This document shows, in pieces, positions 1 through 11,400 of a stretch of DNA of 64,000 bases (positions are counted from its first letter, which is position 1; every line of letters begins with the position of its first letter). The notes under the pieces are model-generated. The model ran no database searches. It was not told the DNA's origin and worked only from the letters and a program-made list of their open reading frames with translations. Position numbers and translations under genes: made by a program. The stretch covers positions 1-64,000 of the forward strand of contig JADKCF010000047.1 of assembly GCA_016714765.1 (NCBI GenBank), in the 5' to 3' direction. Origin of the DNA: Saprospiraceae bacterium. GTDB taxonomy: Bacteria > Bacteroidota > Bacteroidia > Chitinophagales > Saprospiraceae.

Positions 1-3000
1 AGCAACAATAATTTAAAAGCATACGTTAACGGAAATCTGAATTGGACAACCACCATTAATGATCAAATTACAAATACAAGTTCGAAAATAGGAACAAATT
101 TTAACGGAACGATGGATGAATTTAGGTACTGGAATGTTGCCCTTTCTCAGAGCCAAATTCAGGAACGAATGGATGCGACATTAATAGGAAATGAAACAAG
201 CCTTACCAGATATTATCACTTTGATCATGGAAATGCTGGATTGAATAATGGCAGGTATTCAAGTGTAAGAGATAAGTCATCAAACCTGCCCATGGTACAC
301 TGGCTTTACACTCAATGGATCAACATCCAATTGGATCAGTGGGCGAACATTTCCCAACTTTATATATTGACACGGACAGTGATGGATTTGGAGGAAGCAC
401 AACCTGGACTTGTGGATCAAAGGTGGGTTATGTTCTAAATAACAACGACTGCAATGATAATAGCAATGCTATCTTTCCAGGAGCGACGGAAATATGTGCC
501 AACGGTGTCGATGAAAATTGCAATAGTATAAATGATGAAAATACGTTGTCCCTTCATTTTGACGGCAGTAATGATTTTGTCAGTTTTGTAAATACACTAG
601 GGAATTTTGGAACAAATAATTTTAGCATTGAAATGCGAATTAAAACGCCAATAAATTCAAATAATAAAAATGTATTATCCAAGCGCCCTGTTTGTAATTA
701 TGCCAGTTTTTTCAATGTCAAAATTTCTAGTGCCGGAAAATTGCAGATGGAAATGTTTCAGGATAATGCAGGAAATAATGAAACCAATATCACAGGATCA
801 TCTTCAATAAATGATGGCAATTGGCATCACGTTGCCATCGTTAGAAATAATGGTACAATGAGTCTTTATGTAGATGGCGTGTTGGATGGTTCGACACCGA
901 GCACAACCAATGTCGATAATACAACTAACCTTACATTGGGTGGTAATAATCCGTGGGAAATCCATTCGGCGGCGAGATAGATGAATTTAGAATTTGGAAC
1001 GTTGCACGTTCAGCTAATGATATTAACGTTTTTAAAAATGCAAGTCTTACAGGATCGGAGTCTGGGCTTCAAGCTTATTACGACTTTAACCATGCTACGG
1101 CCATAGCTGGGGGCACAAATACAGGACTTTCCACATTGGAAGACCGTACAGCCAATAATATCGATGGGACATTGACTAATTTTACTTTAACAGGTAGTAC
1201 TTCCAATTGGTTAGGAAACCCTGGTATCATTAATAATACTTCAAGTTCGGCTTCATCAACGCCTACCCTATGTATCAACTCAGCCTTGACCAATATCACA
1301 CATACCACAACAGGTGCAACGGGCATAGGAACAGCGACAGGTTTACCAACTGGCGTTGGTGCAGCATGGGCAAGCAATACCATTACGATCAGCGGAACTC
1401 CTACGGTAAGTGGTGCTTTCAACTATACCATTCCCCTAACTGGGGGCTGCGGTACAGTCAATGCAACGGCAGCATCACGGTTAATCCTTAAATACCGCTG
1501 GTACACCATCGTCTACGCCTACTTTGTGCATCAATACTGCCTTAACTCCCATCACAAGGACTACAACAGTAGCAACTGGCATCGGCACTTCTACAGGACT
1601 TCCATCTGGTGTAACTGCGGCATGGGCCAGTAACACCATTACCATAAGTGGTACACCGACGGCAAGTGGAATGTTTAATTATTCTATTCCATTGACAGGT
1701 GGATGTGGATCTGTTAATGCCACTAAGGTACTATTAATGTCACACCAAATAATACGGCTGGTACACCATCTTCTACCCCTACATTGTGTATCAATACTGC
1801 TTTAACTCCTATCACAAGAACGACAACCGGTGCAACTGGTATCGGTGCATCAACAGGCCTACCTACAGGAGTGTCGGCAGCATGGGCAAGCAATACCATC
1901 ACGATCACCGGTACGCCGACAGCAAGTGGGACATTCAACTATTCGATTCCTTTGACGGGTGGATGCGGTGCAGTCAATGCAACGGGCACGATCACAGTGA
2001 ATCCTTTAAACACCGCAGGAGTTGCTTCGTCAATGCCAAGTTATTGTATTAATACCCCTTTAACAAATATAACCCATACCACGATAGGAGCCACAGGTAT
2101 AGGTACAGCTACAAGTTTGCCGAATGGTGTAACTGCTGTTTGGTCGAGCAATACCATAACCATCAGTGGAACACCGATCGTAAATGGTACTTTTAATTAT
2201 TCCATCCCATTAACAGGTGGATGCGGAAATGTAAGTGCCACCGGTACAATAGCAAGTGAAATTTTACCTCCAACCATCACTTGCCCAACCAATATCACAA
2301 CTAACAATACACCAAATCTTTGCACAGGAACTGCTATTTTATCCCCTCCATCAGTAACAGATAATTGCAGTATAGTATTGAATAATGCATTACACTTTGA
2401 TGGAGTAAATGATGTGGTGAGCTTAGGTAATGTTGCTGGTAATTTTGGAACTAATAACTTCACTATCGAATTGTGGGTAAAGGTGCCGGATGTAGTAGGA
2501 CCTCGTGAGCAGATTATTATAAGCAAAAGAGCAGGTTGTGGATCCAGTTCTTTGTGGAATTTACAAATCGATGAGATGGGACGGTTTATCATTGAAGCCA
2601 TTGGAGAAAGTAATTTTGGAAGCATTTATGCAACAACAACACAAACTAATTTTGATGATAACAAATGGCATCATGTTGCATGGACTAGAAATGGGTTGGT
2701 TCATACATTATATGTTGATGGCAATTTGTTGATATCCGCCAATTCAGGGTCATTGAGTAGTTACGTGAATGCTGCCAATCTTCATATAGGAAAAAGCGAT
2801 TGCTCGGATATTAATTTTGATTGGGCGGCTTCATATCTAAAAGGCACCGTCGACGAAGTTCGCTTTTGGAGTGTAGCCCGAACCATAACGGAGATCAAAA
2901 ACAACATGTTTTCAGAGCTAAACAGCCAAGCCAATCTGGCCATTCTTCACCATTTCAATCACGGCAATTACAATCGCAACAATACCGCAACGCCTGGGCC

Positions 3001-3712
3001 AATTGTCAACACGGCAACGGATGACTCAGGCAATAATTTCAATGGCACCTTGCTCAACTTTACTCTGAATGGCACGACATCAAATTGGGTTGGAGGCTAC
3101 TGGGGAAGCTTATTTAACAATGCGCCCAATGCTTATGCTATAGGTCAGACGACGGTCAATTGGTTAGCTACTGATCAAAGTGGTAATACAAATACCTGTA
3201 ATCAAACAGTGAATGTGATTGATAATCAGTCTCCTGTAGCTATCTGTCCTACTACATCTCCCACAGTGACTTTGGACAATAATGGTAACGGAACATTAGC
3301 GATAAATGCATTGGCTGGGGGAAACAGTACTGATAATTGTAGTCGCACAGAAACGAGTCCTTTGACTAATTATACCTGTGGTCAAATAGGTAATCAACTT
3401 GTAGTGCTGACAGTGACAGATGGTGCAGGTAATGTCAATACGGCAAATTGCCAGGTCACTGTAATACCACCAGTGATCGCACCTAATGTTTTAAGAACTT
3501 GGATGGGTGGCACTTCATCTGTATGGAGTAATCCTTGTAATTGGTCACCAATCAATGTGCCACAAACATTGACACCCGTTTTTATTTCTAATGCAGGAAT
3601 ATCACCTATTGTACCAAATGGAAGTACTTATATAATCAAATCATTAGAAATTCAATCAGGTGCCACACTTATAATCCAAAATACAGGGAAATTGACTGTT
3701 CAAGATAATTAG
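1..3712 (+). CDS. LamG/MopE/HYR repeat surface protein, 5'-partial, interrupted by several indels
   Basis: The gene enters from the left edge in frame 1, shifts through frames 2 and 3, then 2, 3 and 2 again, and ends at a stop at 3712. Joined, the pieces give one coherent extracellular protein: the end of a LamG-type (concanavalin-like) domain (MDEFRYWNVA), a MopE-like putative metal-binding stretch (DCNDNSNAIFPGATEIC), a second LamG domain (about 541-1200), four 86-residue Ig-like repeats (about 1240-2260), a HYR-like domain containing a third LamG (about 2280-3240), and a tail of the TWMGG/NW type. Shifts lie near 290-310, 335-345, 955-957, 1470-1495 and 1727, each a one- or two-base change mostly beside homopolymers. 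I see no type IX sorting domain at the C-terminus, so export route and completeness are uncertain. It is probably a surface adhesin or matrix protein. The shifts could be real decay, but the good reading on both sides of each favours sequencing error. Confidence 0.7.
1240..2260 (+). repeat. four tandem Ig-like repeats, about 258 nt each
   Basis: The motif CIN(T/S)ALT.IT.TT.GATGIGT..GLP.GV recurs with its cysteine codon at 1271, 1527, 1787 and 2045. The intervals are 256, 260 and 258 nt, so the unit is 258 nt (86 residues) and the first two intervals carry net -2 and +2 indels, which cause the reading-frame changes. Each unit ends in an SIPLTGGCG.VNATGTITVNP-like strand. Copies are similar but not identical. 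Confidence 0.8.
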
Positions 3713-3785
3713 ATTTTTTATTTATAAAGAATACATTTATTTTGCATTCAAAACAAGGAAGGAGTTATTCTATTATTATTTATCA

Positions 3786-5565
3786 ATGAAGAATTTTGAA
3801 TTTAATCCAAAAAATATTTTACGTATTCTTATTGCAGATACTGGTATGCTACCAAACAATAGCTGCCTGTGATTCTATTTATTACACTAAATATTTCAAT
3901 ATTGCTCAATCCTATCAAAATCAACATCAGCACCAAAAGGTAATAGCTTTGGTAGATTCTGTTGTGATTCTCACCAGAAATAATGAAGGTTGTAAATTTG
4001 TTCTTAACCTATTGCATTTGAAAGGTTTAGCACTCGAGCATAGTCAGAAATTTGAAGAAAGTAGTGCGCTATTGAAACAATTAATAGGATTGGCACAAAG
4101 ATATAGAATGCCTGAGATCGAAGCTAAGTCATATCTAACTTTGGTAAGGTTACACGATTTTTTGAAGAGAGAGGGCGACTTACGTAGAAACCTACAAAAT
4201 GCTAAAAAACTCATTGATAATTATAATTTGCACCATCTATTACCAGAATATTATGTGCGGGCTTCTTCTTATCAAAGATTTTTTGGATCAGGAGATTCAT
4301 CGCTTTATTATGCACAGCAAGCTATAGTATGGGGCGAAAAAAATAATGATTATTTAAATCTTGCAGACGCACATTTCTTATTGTCAACACATCAAAATGA
4401 TACAAATGAACAGGTAAAGAGTAACTTGAAATCTGCAGAATATTTTAAAAGGCTTGGCTCGAATAGCTCTGTAGCTTTGCAATATATTAATGTTATTAGG
4501 TCATTGAATAATAAAAGTAAACTTGGTGAAGTTGACAAATACATTGACTCCGCAAGAGTGTATCTTTCCAACCTTGAAAAAACACCTCGGGTATACGACA
4601 TCCATGAATATCTGTCAAAACTGATCTCTGAAAAATATGAAAAAATTGGCAAAGTTGATTCCGCAATTTTTTACATAAAATTAGCAAGTAGTTACAGAGA
4701 TAGTAGTCATTTTGTAACCAATGACCAATTTATTTCTGAAAAAGAAGTTGAAATTGCAACATTAAAAGAAAAGGCCCGTGTTATCGAACTGACCAAATCG
4801 CGTAAGTTTTGGATTTTAGGTTTTCTAGTAACCTTAATAAGCATATTAATTCTTGGTTTTCTTTATGGTAGAAATTTAAAATATCAACAAAAAATTTCTG
4901 TTCAGAAAGATCAAATCTTAGCCCAAAAAGATGAACTTGACAAATTATTGGCCAATCAAACTGTTTTACTATCCGAAGTGCACCATAGGATAAAAAATAA
5001 TTTACAGGTCGTGATTGGAATGTTAACATTGATAGGACGTAAAACAAATGATCAGAAAGTCGTTCAGACTTTTAACGACATGAGCATGAAGATCAGAAGT
5101 ATTTCGTTGATCCACGAGCAACTATATTCTAAGAACCAATTCGATTTGATCAATGTAGAGAGTTACATTCAACAATTGGTAAATCAATTCGAACAAATGA
5201 ATACTATAAATGGCATTAAATTTCAAATTAAAATTTCAGATGCATTGGCTTTCAACTTAGATACACTTTTCCCAATAGGAATAATATTTACAGAATTGAT
5301 TATAAATTCAATAAAACATGCTACTGTATTAGACAACAATACCTTATTGATTCAAATCGAAATCCTAGAAAATGGCGGTAAATACATGCTTAGCTACTCG
5401 GATAATGGCTCTGGCAAGATGACAGACAATATTGCTCTTGGAACCAATATAGTACAATCAATGGCACGACAATTAAATTCAAAAGGGATAGAATATAATG
5501 ATCATGGATATCATTTCCAATTAGAGTTTTATGAAAAAATCGTTGCAAAGCTGAATACAAAGTAA
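3786..5565 (+). CDS. TPR sensor histidine kinase (HisKA_2 type)
   Basis: A membrane-bound two-component sensor kinase. The N-terminus looks like a signal sequence ending near QTIAAC. It is followed by about 300 residues of helical TPR-like repeats, one membrane segment (about residues 337-356), a short coiled coil, the HisKA_2 dimerisation box EVHHRIKNNLQ with the ExxHRxKN phospho-acceptor pattern (second His), and an HATPase with N-box ELIINSIKHA and G-box YSDNGSGK. This architecture is common in Bacteroidota. The open frame starts only at a TTG (3796), but an ATG at 3786 lies in another frame. Removing one T from the run at 3794-3797 joins ATG AAG AAT to the frame and completes the signal sequence (MKNLNLIQKIF), so 3786 is my preferred start. 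No response regulator gene is adjacent. Confidence 0.85.
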
Positions 5566-5588
5566 AAAGTAGTTTATTATAAAACTAA

Positions 5589-5795
5589 TCATATGATTTA
5601 AATACACAGATTCTGATTAATAACGAAATTAAAAACATCAAAGCATATTGTTTCTCACCAGGGTATTTTAAAGCAACTAAAGGTGGGTTTTTAGTGTCGG
5701 GGGAAATGGCAATAGATACCACATTTAATCTTAATGTAGGTATTATTAAGATTGATACTAATGGATTGGCCATATGGGAAGCTATAAAACATTGA
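5589..5795 (+). pseudogene. remnant of a DGGF-type beta-propeller repeat protein
   Basis: This short open stretch in frame 3 follows a stop at 5586-5588 and has no start codon until an internal ATG at 5706. The translation contains KATKGGFLVSGEMAIDTT and GIIKIDTNGLAIWEAIKH before a TGA at 5793. The spacing of GGFLVSG, then IIKIDTNG, then W is typical of repeats of the DGGF...SG...LIKLDSNGN..W type found in large Bacteroidota secreted proteins. Only the end of one repeat remains, so I read it as a truncated remnant. A 74-codon minus-strand ORF over the same bases is its shadow. Confidence 0.45.
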
Positions 5796-5848
5796 TTTAT
5801 TCTCTCCAAGCTTCATATTTTATTTTTAGTTTTTGCATTAAAAATAAA

Positions 5849-5883
5849 AAGCCTCAAAGCCAAAATAACTGGCTATGAGGCTT
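5849..5883 (-). terminator. rho-independent terminator of the gene at 5906-8119
   Basis: Read on the minus strand, GCCTCATAGCCA pairs with TGGCTTTGAGGC across a short loop, followed directly by TTTTTATTTTT. It lies about 20 bases after the stop codon of the minus-strand gene. Confidence 0.75.
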
Positions 5884-5905
5884 ACAAGGGGAAATATATT
5901 TTATC

Positions 5906-8119
5906 TTATCTGATGCAGGAAAGCGTTCCTGAATACTGCTTTTCACCCAGTGTCCATCGATATATTATCAAACCCTGGATATCATTTAATTGAGTTACGT
6001 TTATTTCATTAAGGCCTTTATTCAGATCATACTTTTGGGCAATGAGTTCGGTGCCATTGCTGTTGAATATCTGCAATAGCCCGGTATGATTAAACTCTGA
6101 CCGGATATTGAACGTAAGCTGGTCTGTAAATGGATTAGGGTAAGCTTTTACAACATTTTCACTTTCGGTTATCATCGCCCTGGACTCTACAACAGATTGC
6201 TGAAGTGATCCTGCATCTATAGAGATATTACCCTTCTTTATGGCAATAAAATCTACAGCTGTATTGGTGATCTTTATTGAATCCAGTGTTACTGTCAATG
6301 GTAGCGGAGTCTTGAATACATCTTCCGGTTTTGTGTAAACAGCTTTTTTGTCTAATAAATACCACTGATGATCTCCGGGTAATGTTGTTGTCTGACCGGT
6401 GACAAAAGCCATCAATAAATTTTGGTCGTCTACATTTATTTTATTGTCCTCATTTATATCTGAGGCTAAATATTGGTGGTATGAAGTGAATGTCACTTCT
6501 CCCAATAGGAACTTTGTAAGCAATTCCACGTCTTTGTTATCAATAAATCTGCGTGCATCATCATTGTATTTGCCTGAAACCACCATGGCTTTGTTGTGAT
6601 GCATGATACTATCTACCAGATACTTGCCTAGTGAATCCGTTTTTATGGATCGGCTGTAAACAGCAACAGTTGAATCCTTATGTTCTGTGATTTTCTTGAC
6701 TGTAATGTACCTGTACAATTTGTACCCTGACAAATTGATAAATGAATCCAGCTGAAGGATTTCGGTAGTATCATAGGTAATATGGTAGATCACCGAAGGA
6801 TTTTTTTGTTTGATAGTGATTTCTGCTCCTTTGACCGGAGTATCAGTCAGCGATAGTACATTTCCTTTTTGGCTATATACAGGATCTACCGGTGCTACAG
6901 GCTTGGGATGGCAATCCGGAATGTTTGCCCCATTATTCTGTATGGTTACTTCTACAATACAATAATTTTGAGCTCCTTTACTGTCTGTCACCCACATTTG
7001 AACCATATTTTTTCCGATATGATCACAGGTAAAAGTTTTGCTAGTTTCGGTAACATCTTTCGAGAACGAAAACTTAAGCGGGTTATTTCCGCAGCTGGAG
7101 ACACTTCCTTTGTTCAGATCTTTTGCCCAAAGCTGCACCATACCATTATCTACGACTCCGTCATTATTAGTATCCAATGGCATCAGCGCAGTGATGATTT
7201 TACCAAGGCAATATGGAGTAGGTTTGCTTGCGTTTAGTACGACTACATTGATGGCACAGGTTTTGGTTTTTCCACATGCATATTTTACTGTGTAAATCAC
7301 TTTTGTTGTTCCTATCGGATATGTACCCGAAATATTATTTCCTTTGGAATTCGAATATGGTGAATTGTTGAAAACCTCATATTCCCCTCCGCAGATGGCA
7401 GGACTCAAGGTCAGTGGATTCACGACAAGATTGGCATTTTTACAATTGAATGAGTTGACTGTGATCTCTGCCGGGCAGGTTATTTCAGGAGGTGTATTGT
7501 TTATAATATATATAATCTGTACTTTAGTATAAATACCATATCCATTCGAAGGAGTATAATTACACCAGTCAAGTACTTTCCATGTCCTCATGATTTTTTT
7601 ACATTGGTTATTGACTGTAAAAGTCATGTCACTGTATGATTTGCCTAGCATACTGCACTCATTGGCACTCCATGTAGGATAGTTGTAGGGGGCCGGCAGA
7701 TTATTGGGATTGGTATTAGGATTACACCCTTCCAACTCTATGTCTTGAGGCCAGTCTATTTGTGGTCCACCTGCTCCACCTGCTGATACATATATAGTCT
7801 GTGTGCAAGTGTGCCACTGCCAGTTATAGTCTTCTACCATCCAGGTACGGGTGATGTACCCTGCATTACAACTATTGAGATGATAACTTACAGTAGGACT
7901 ACCTGCAGAATAAGTGTAGTATCCATAGGTGTATGTCGCATTTCCATACATCGAAAGATTCCACAATTCGTCGGTGCAGCTGACATAAACATTTGCAGGA
8001 CAATTGAGCGTAAATGGCCATGCTGTGGATGTTGTCTTGGAAGATGCTGATAATGATGGAATAAATACCATGACATAAAGCAGAATGGTAATCCATGAAG
8101 TGTACAACTTAGTTTTCAT
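5906..8119 (-). CDS. secreted HYR-like protein with dockerin-like motif and type A T9SS sorting domain
   Basis: A 737-residue exported protein. It has a signal peptide (about residues 1-26, ending LSAS), then cysteine-rich beta domains beginning with a HYR-like CPANVYVSCTDE and further CPAEITV modules. A carboxypeptidase-regulatory-like stretch (VKGAEITIKQKN) and a short dockerin-like calcium-binding motif (DINEDNKINVDDQNLL, about residue 555) follow. The last 75 residues begin AYPNPFTDQLTF, which is the standard type A type IX secretion sorting domain. The protein is therefore expected to cross the outer membrane through T9SS and be anchored or released. It is monocistronic, with a terminator just downstream. 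The ligand is unknown. No catalytic domain is visible, so a structural or adhesive role is likely. Confidence 0.8.
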   Translation of the reverse strand: MKTKLYTSWITILLYVMVFIPSLSASSKTTSTAWPFTLNCPANVYVSCTDELWNLSMYGNATYTYGYYTYSAGSPTVSYHLNSCNAGYITRTWMVEDYNWQWHTCTQTIYVSAGGAGGPQIDWPQDIELEGCNPNTNPNNLPAPYNYPTWSANECSMLGKSYSDMTFTVNNQCKKIMRTWKVLDWCNYTPSNGYGIYTKVQIIYIINNTPPEITCPAEITVNSFNCKNANLVVNPLTLSPAICGGEYEVFNNSPYSNSKGNNISGTYPIGTTKVIYTVKYACGKTKTCAINVVVLNASKPTPYCLGKIITALMPLDTNNDGVVDNGMVQLWAKDLNKGSVSSCGNNPLKFSFSKDVTETSKTFTCDHIGKNMVQMWVTDSKGAQNYCIVEVTIQNNGANIPDCHPKPVAPVDPVYSQKGNVLSLTDTPVKGAEITIKQKNPSVIYHITYDTTEILQLDSFINLSGYKLYRYITVKKITEHKDSTVAVYSRSIKTDSLGKYLVDSIMHHNKAMVVSGKYNDDARRFIDNKDVELLTKFLLGEVTFTSYHQYLASDINEDNKINVDDQNLLMAFVTGQTTTLPGDHQWYLLDKKAVYTKPEDVFKTPLPLTVTLDSIKITNTAVDFIAIKKGNISIDAGSLQQSVVESRAMITESENVVKAYPNPFTDQLTFNIRSEFNHTGLLQIFNSNGTELIAQKYDLNKGLNEINVTQLNDIQGLIIYRWTLGEKQYSGTLSCIR

Positions 8120-8405
8120 ACTTGGAGACTTTTGATTATAATAAAAATGATTAAAATTACATATTAAAACAAAAGTATATATATTAATCCTTGGTTGTAT
8201 ATATTTTATAGTTAATTTTTTAAATTTTGGGGGTAATCCCTAGTAAAAAGACTTCTTATTTGCAATAATTTATATATTCTAAATAAATATAATATGTTAC
8301 ACCGTTTTCTTTCTGTCAGATTACATCATCGTTATGAATACAAAAAAAAAGGCAGTAATCTTGTCGATATTACTGCCTTTGATATGCTTAGCATTTTAGC
8401 TTTGA
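8120..8405. other. intergenic region between two minus-strand secreted-protein genes
   Basis: AT-rich. It holds the upstream region of the 5906-8119 gene, including a minus-strand TACTTTTG at 8170-8177 that fits the Bacteroidota -7 element without a clear -33 partner, and at its right end the terminator of the adhesin operon. No coding potential was seen. Confidence 0.5.
8348..8380 (-). terminator. rho-independent terminator of the PorP-OmpA-adhesin operon
   Basis: On the minus strand AAAGGCAGTAAT pairs with ATTACTGCCTTT around a short loop, followed by a run of Ts (8342-8350). It lies about 25 bases after the stop of the 1411-residue adhesin gene. Confidence 0.8.
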
Positions 8406-11400
8406 CTATCTGAGGAGATTTACATTTCCTTTTTTAGTGTACGTCTCGGAGTTGACACATTTTACCCGCACATAATAAGCATATGCATCGGGTCCAAGTT
8501 CTTTACCATTGAAAGTACCATCCCAGCCTGCATTTAGATCATTGCTTTTATATACTTCTTGCCCCCATCTGTTGTAAATAATCAGTTCCAACTCATCTAT
8601 AAAGTTGCTCCTTACTCTAAAAACATCATTGGTGCCATCGTTATTGGGTGTAAATGCATTGGGAATATATACATCTGTTTCATCACATTGGGCGTTTCTG
8701 ACTGTCACGGTGACTTCGTCTGAAGCCATGCAGCCATTGACATCCGTAACAGTAACAGTGTAATTGGTCGTGATCACTGGCCTGACTGTAATAGTGTCAC
8801 CTTTATCTCCCGTACTCCAACTATAGACCTCTCCTTCCATAGCATCCTTTATAAAAATATCCAGGCTTTCACCTTCGAATATGGTAAAATCAGGTTGTGC
8901 ATCTACTACCAGATCTATTTCTTCACCTGCTTTGACATCCACATCCAGATCCTGTACACATCCGCTGGATTTATTTGTAACTTTTACATTCAGTGTTTTA
9001 TCAATACTAACCTTGATCTGGGGATCCTTTGTATTGGCTCCGGATACTACGCATTCTGATGGTGTCCACAGGAAGTCATAGAGTGCAGGATTGACAATAT
9101 TGAGCAGCAGAGGAGTTGGTTGATCGAGGCAAAAAACTTCAGGTACGTCCACATCAACTATAAAAGGATGTGTGACTTTAGGTGCTATACTCACAGACTC
9201 CACACACGAACTGGAAATATGTTTCAAAACAACTGACAGTGTTTTGCCGGAGACTGGAAGAATGACAGGCTTGCTTGTATTGGCACCACTGATGATACAC
9301 TCTGCAGGACTCCATGAAAACTGATAATCTGAATCAGGATTGATTAAAAGCTGTATTTGAGTAGGTTCATTGACACAAAGACTATCTTTCATGTCAACAC
9401 TGTAAACAAATTTAAAAACTTTGACACTCACTGTATCACTATCTGTGCACCCATAAATATCGCTTCCTTTGACAATAAAACTCGCATCATTTTGCAAAAA
9501 TGTTTCGTATCGATTATTCCCAGATAATATATTTCCATTCATATCCAGCCATTGATAATTTACATCCTGAAGATTAGCAGTAGCTAAAAATTTTATAGAA
9601 TCGCCTTTACAGATCAATTGATCTTCGAGTTGGTTGAGGGCAATTTGCGGATTGACAATAATTTGCTTTTTGACATCATAAAATGGACATGTATTGACAA
9701 GATTGACTAAAGTTACTTCATAAACGCCACCTCCCCCATAAGTGTAACAGGGTGTATTTATCAGTGAAACATCACCTGTAGTCGCTGGATCGCCGAAGTC
9801 CCATTTAATAAAACCTTCGTAATTGCCGGCAGTATTAAAACAAACTTCATACTTACCACACGATGTCAGGTTAAAATTGAAATCTGCTACCGGATTTTGG
9901 GCCAAGTTAACTTGAATTGTATCTCTAACAGAACAGCCAAACTGGTTTGTGACAGTGTAATACAATGCAAAAGACTGGGTCTCGGCACTACCGATTCCTA
10001 TCAATGGGGAAGCCGTATTAGCCCCAGCGACAATGTGCACATCGCTATCCCATACATACGTATTGATATGATTGTCAATCAGATTGATAGTTAAAACTTT
10101 GGATGTATCCAAAGGACAAAACTTATATGGTGAAGCGTCATCTATAGAAGGTTTCTGATTTTCAACTCTAATGATAGCCGGCTCTGTAGAACAGGCTTCT
10201 CCTACAAATTTCACATAATAAATTGCTGCATTACCTTCAAAAGAAGTCTGGATACTCTGCCCCACTCCGGCTATTTGTGTAAATTCAGGATTGGTAGCCC
10301 AGGTATATGTACCTTGCCCTAAGCCTCCACTTGCATTTAATGTCACTGAGCCATCGCATGAGATGGTATCAGCCTCTATGTCCAAAACGATTCCTCCTTT
10401 GAGAGCGATCACCACTACCCCACCTGTTACAGAACATAATCCATCAGAAACGGTGACCATGTAAGTCTGGTTGGTGTCGGTGATGATTTTGGGATTGGAC
10501 GGCACTGACAGATCCAGCCCTGATGTAGGAGACCATGTGTATTGCCAGTCCGGATTTCCGTTAATGATGAGGGTTTGCTCATCTCCTTCGCATATAATCA
10601 AAGTATCAGAAAGAAATGTTACCGATGCAAAAGGACCCGGCAAAAAACTATCGCCGATTTTATCTATACAACCATTGGCAAAGGTGGCTGCCAACTGGAA
10701 AGTCATAAGACTGTCTTTAGGTATGACCACTTCTATATTCTGTCCTGAATACTGGTTTTGCCCGGTGATCGTCCCTGCCGACCAATTGAATGCGGATGTC
10801 CCGATACCATTGGATAATGAATCTACAAAAAACAATGATATTTTGACATTATCTTCATCCGGACAAGACACAGGAGTATACCCATAAGCGGCTGTGGGTA
10901 CCAATGCACTCAAATCAAAGGACTTGGTCAAGTTGGTTTTGCATTTATCTCTGAATGTATTCTGCAAGGTTACACTAAATTGTTTCGTGTCTTGTGGCAA
11001 ATTTAAATCTGCCTGATTGCCGGTAAATGACTGAGTACCGATTAACCATTTTGTTGAATCCAAGGTAGCAAAAGGATTGAGTGCTTCAGACAAATTGGTC
11101 AGTCTTATTGTAGCCAAACCTTCCGATGGGCACCCAAGCAGTTCGTATCCAAAATCCAGTTTAGGTATGAGTTCGGAAATAGCGATTTGGCGGGTAAATA
11201 CAGAACGGCATCCGTTGGTTGCAAAGACCTCCAGTGAGACATCTATGTTGCCTGAATTAGATAAGTCAATTTTAGGGTTTTTTCCCGAGTACGATTTGGT
11301 TTGCCCGTTTTGGGTTACATTCCATTTCCAATCGTTCAGAGTGTATCCCGGTTCTTCGAATGAAGACAAGTCACTGAGAGTAATTTCGAGACTGTCGTTA

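Noticed and set aside
1..3712. Four or five separate short genes in the first 3.7 kb.
   Set aside because: Domain borders and repeats continue across each frame change, so one interrupted gene explains all.
5585..5809. A 74-codon minus-strand gene.
   Set aside because: The opposite strand gives a far better match to a known repeat type, and the minus-strand product has no features.
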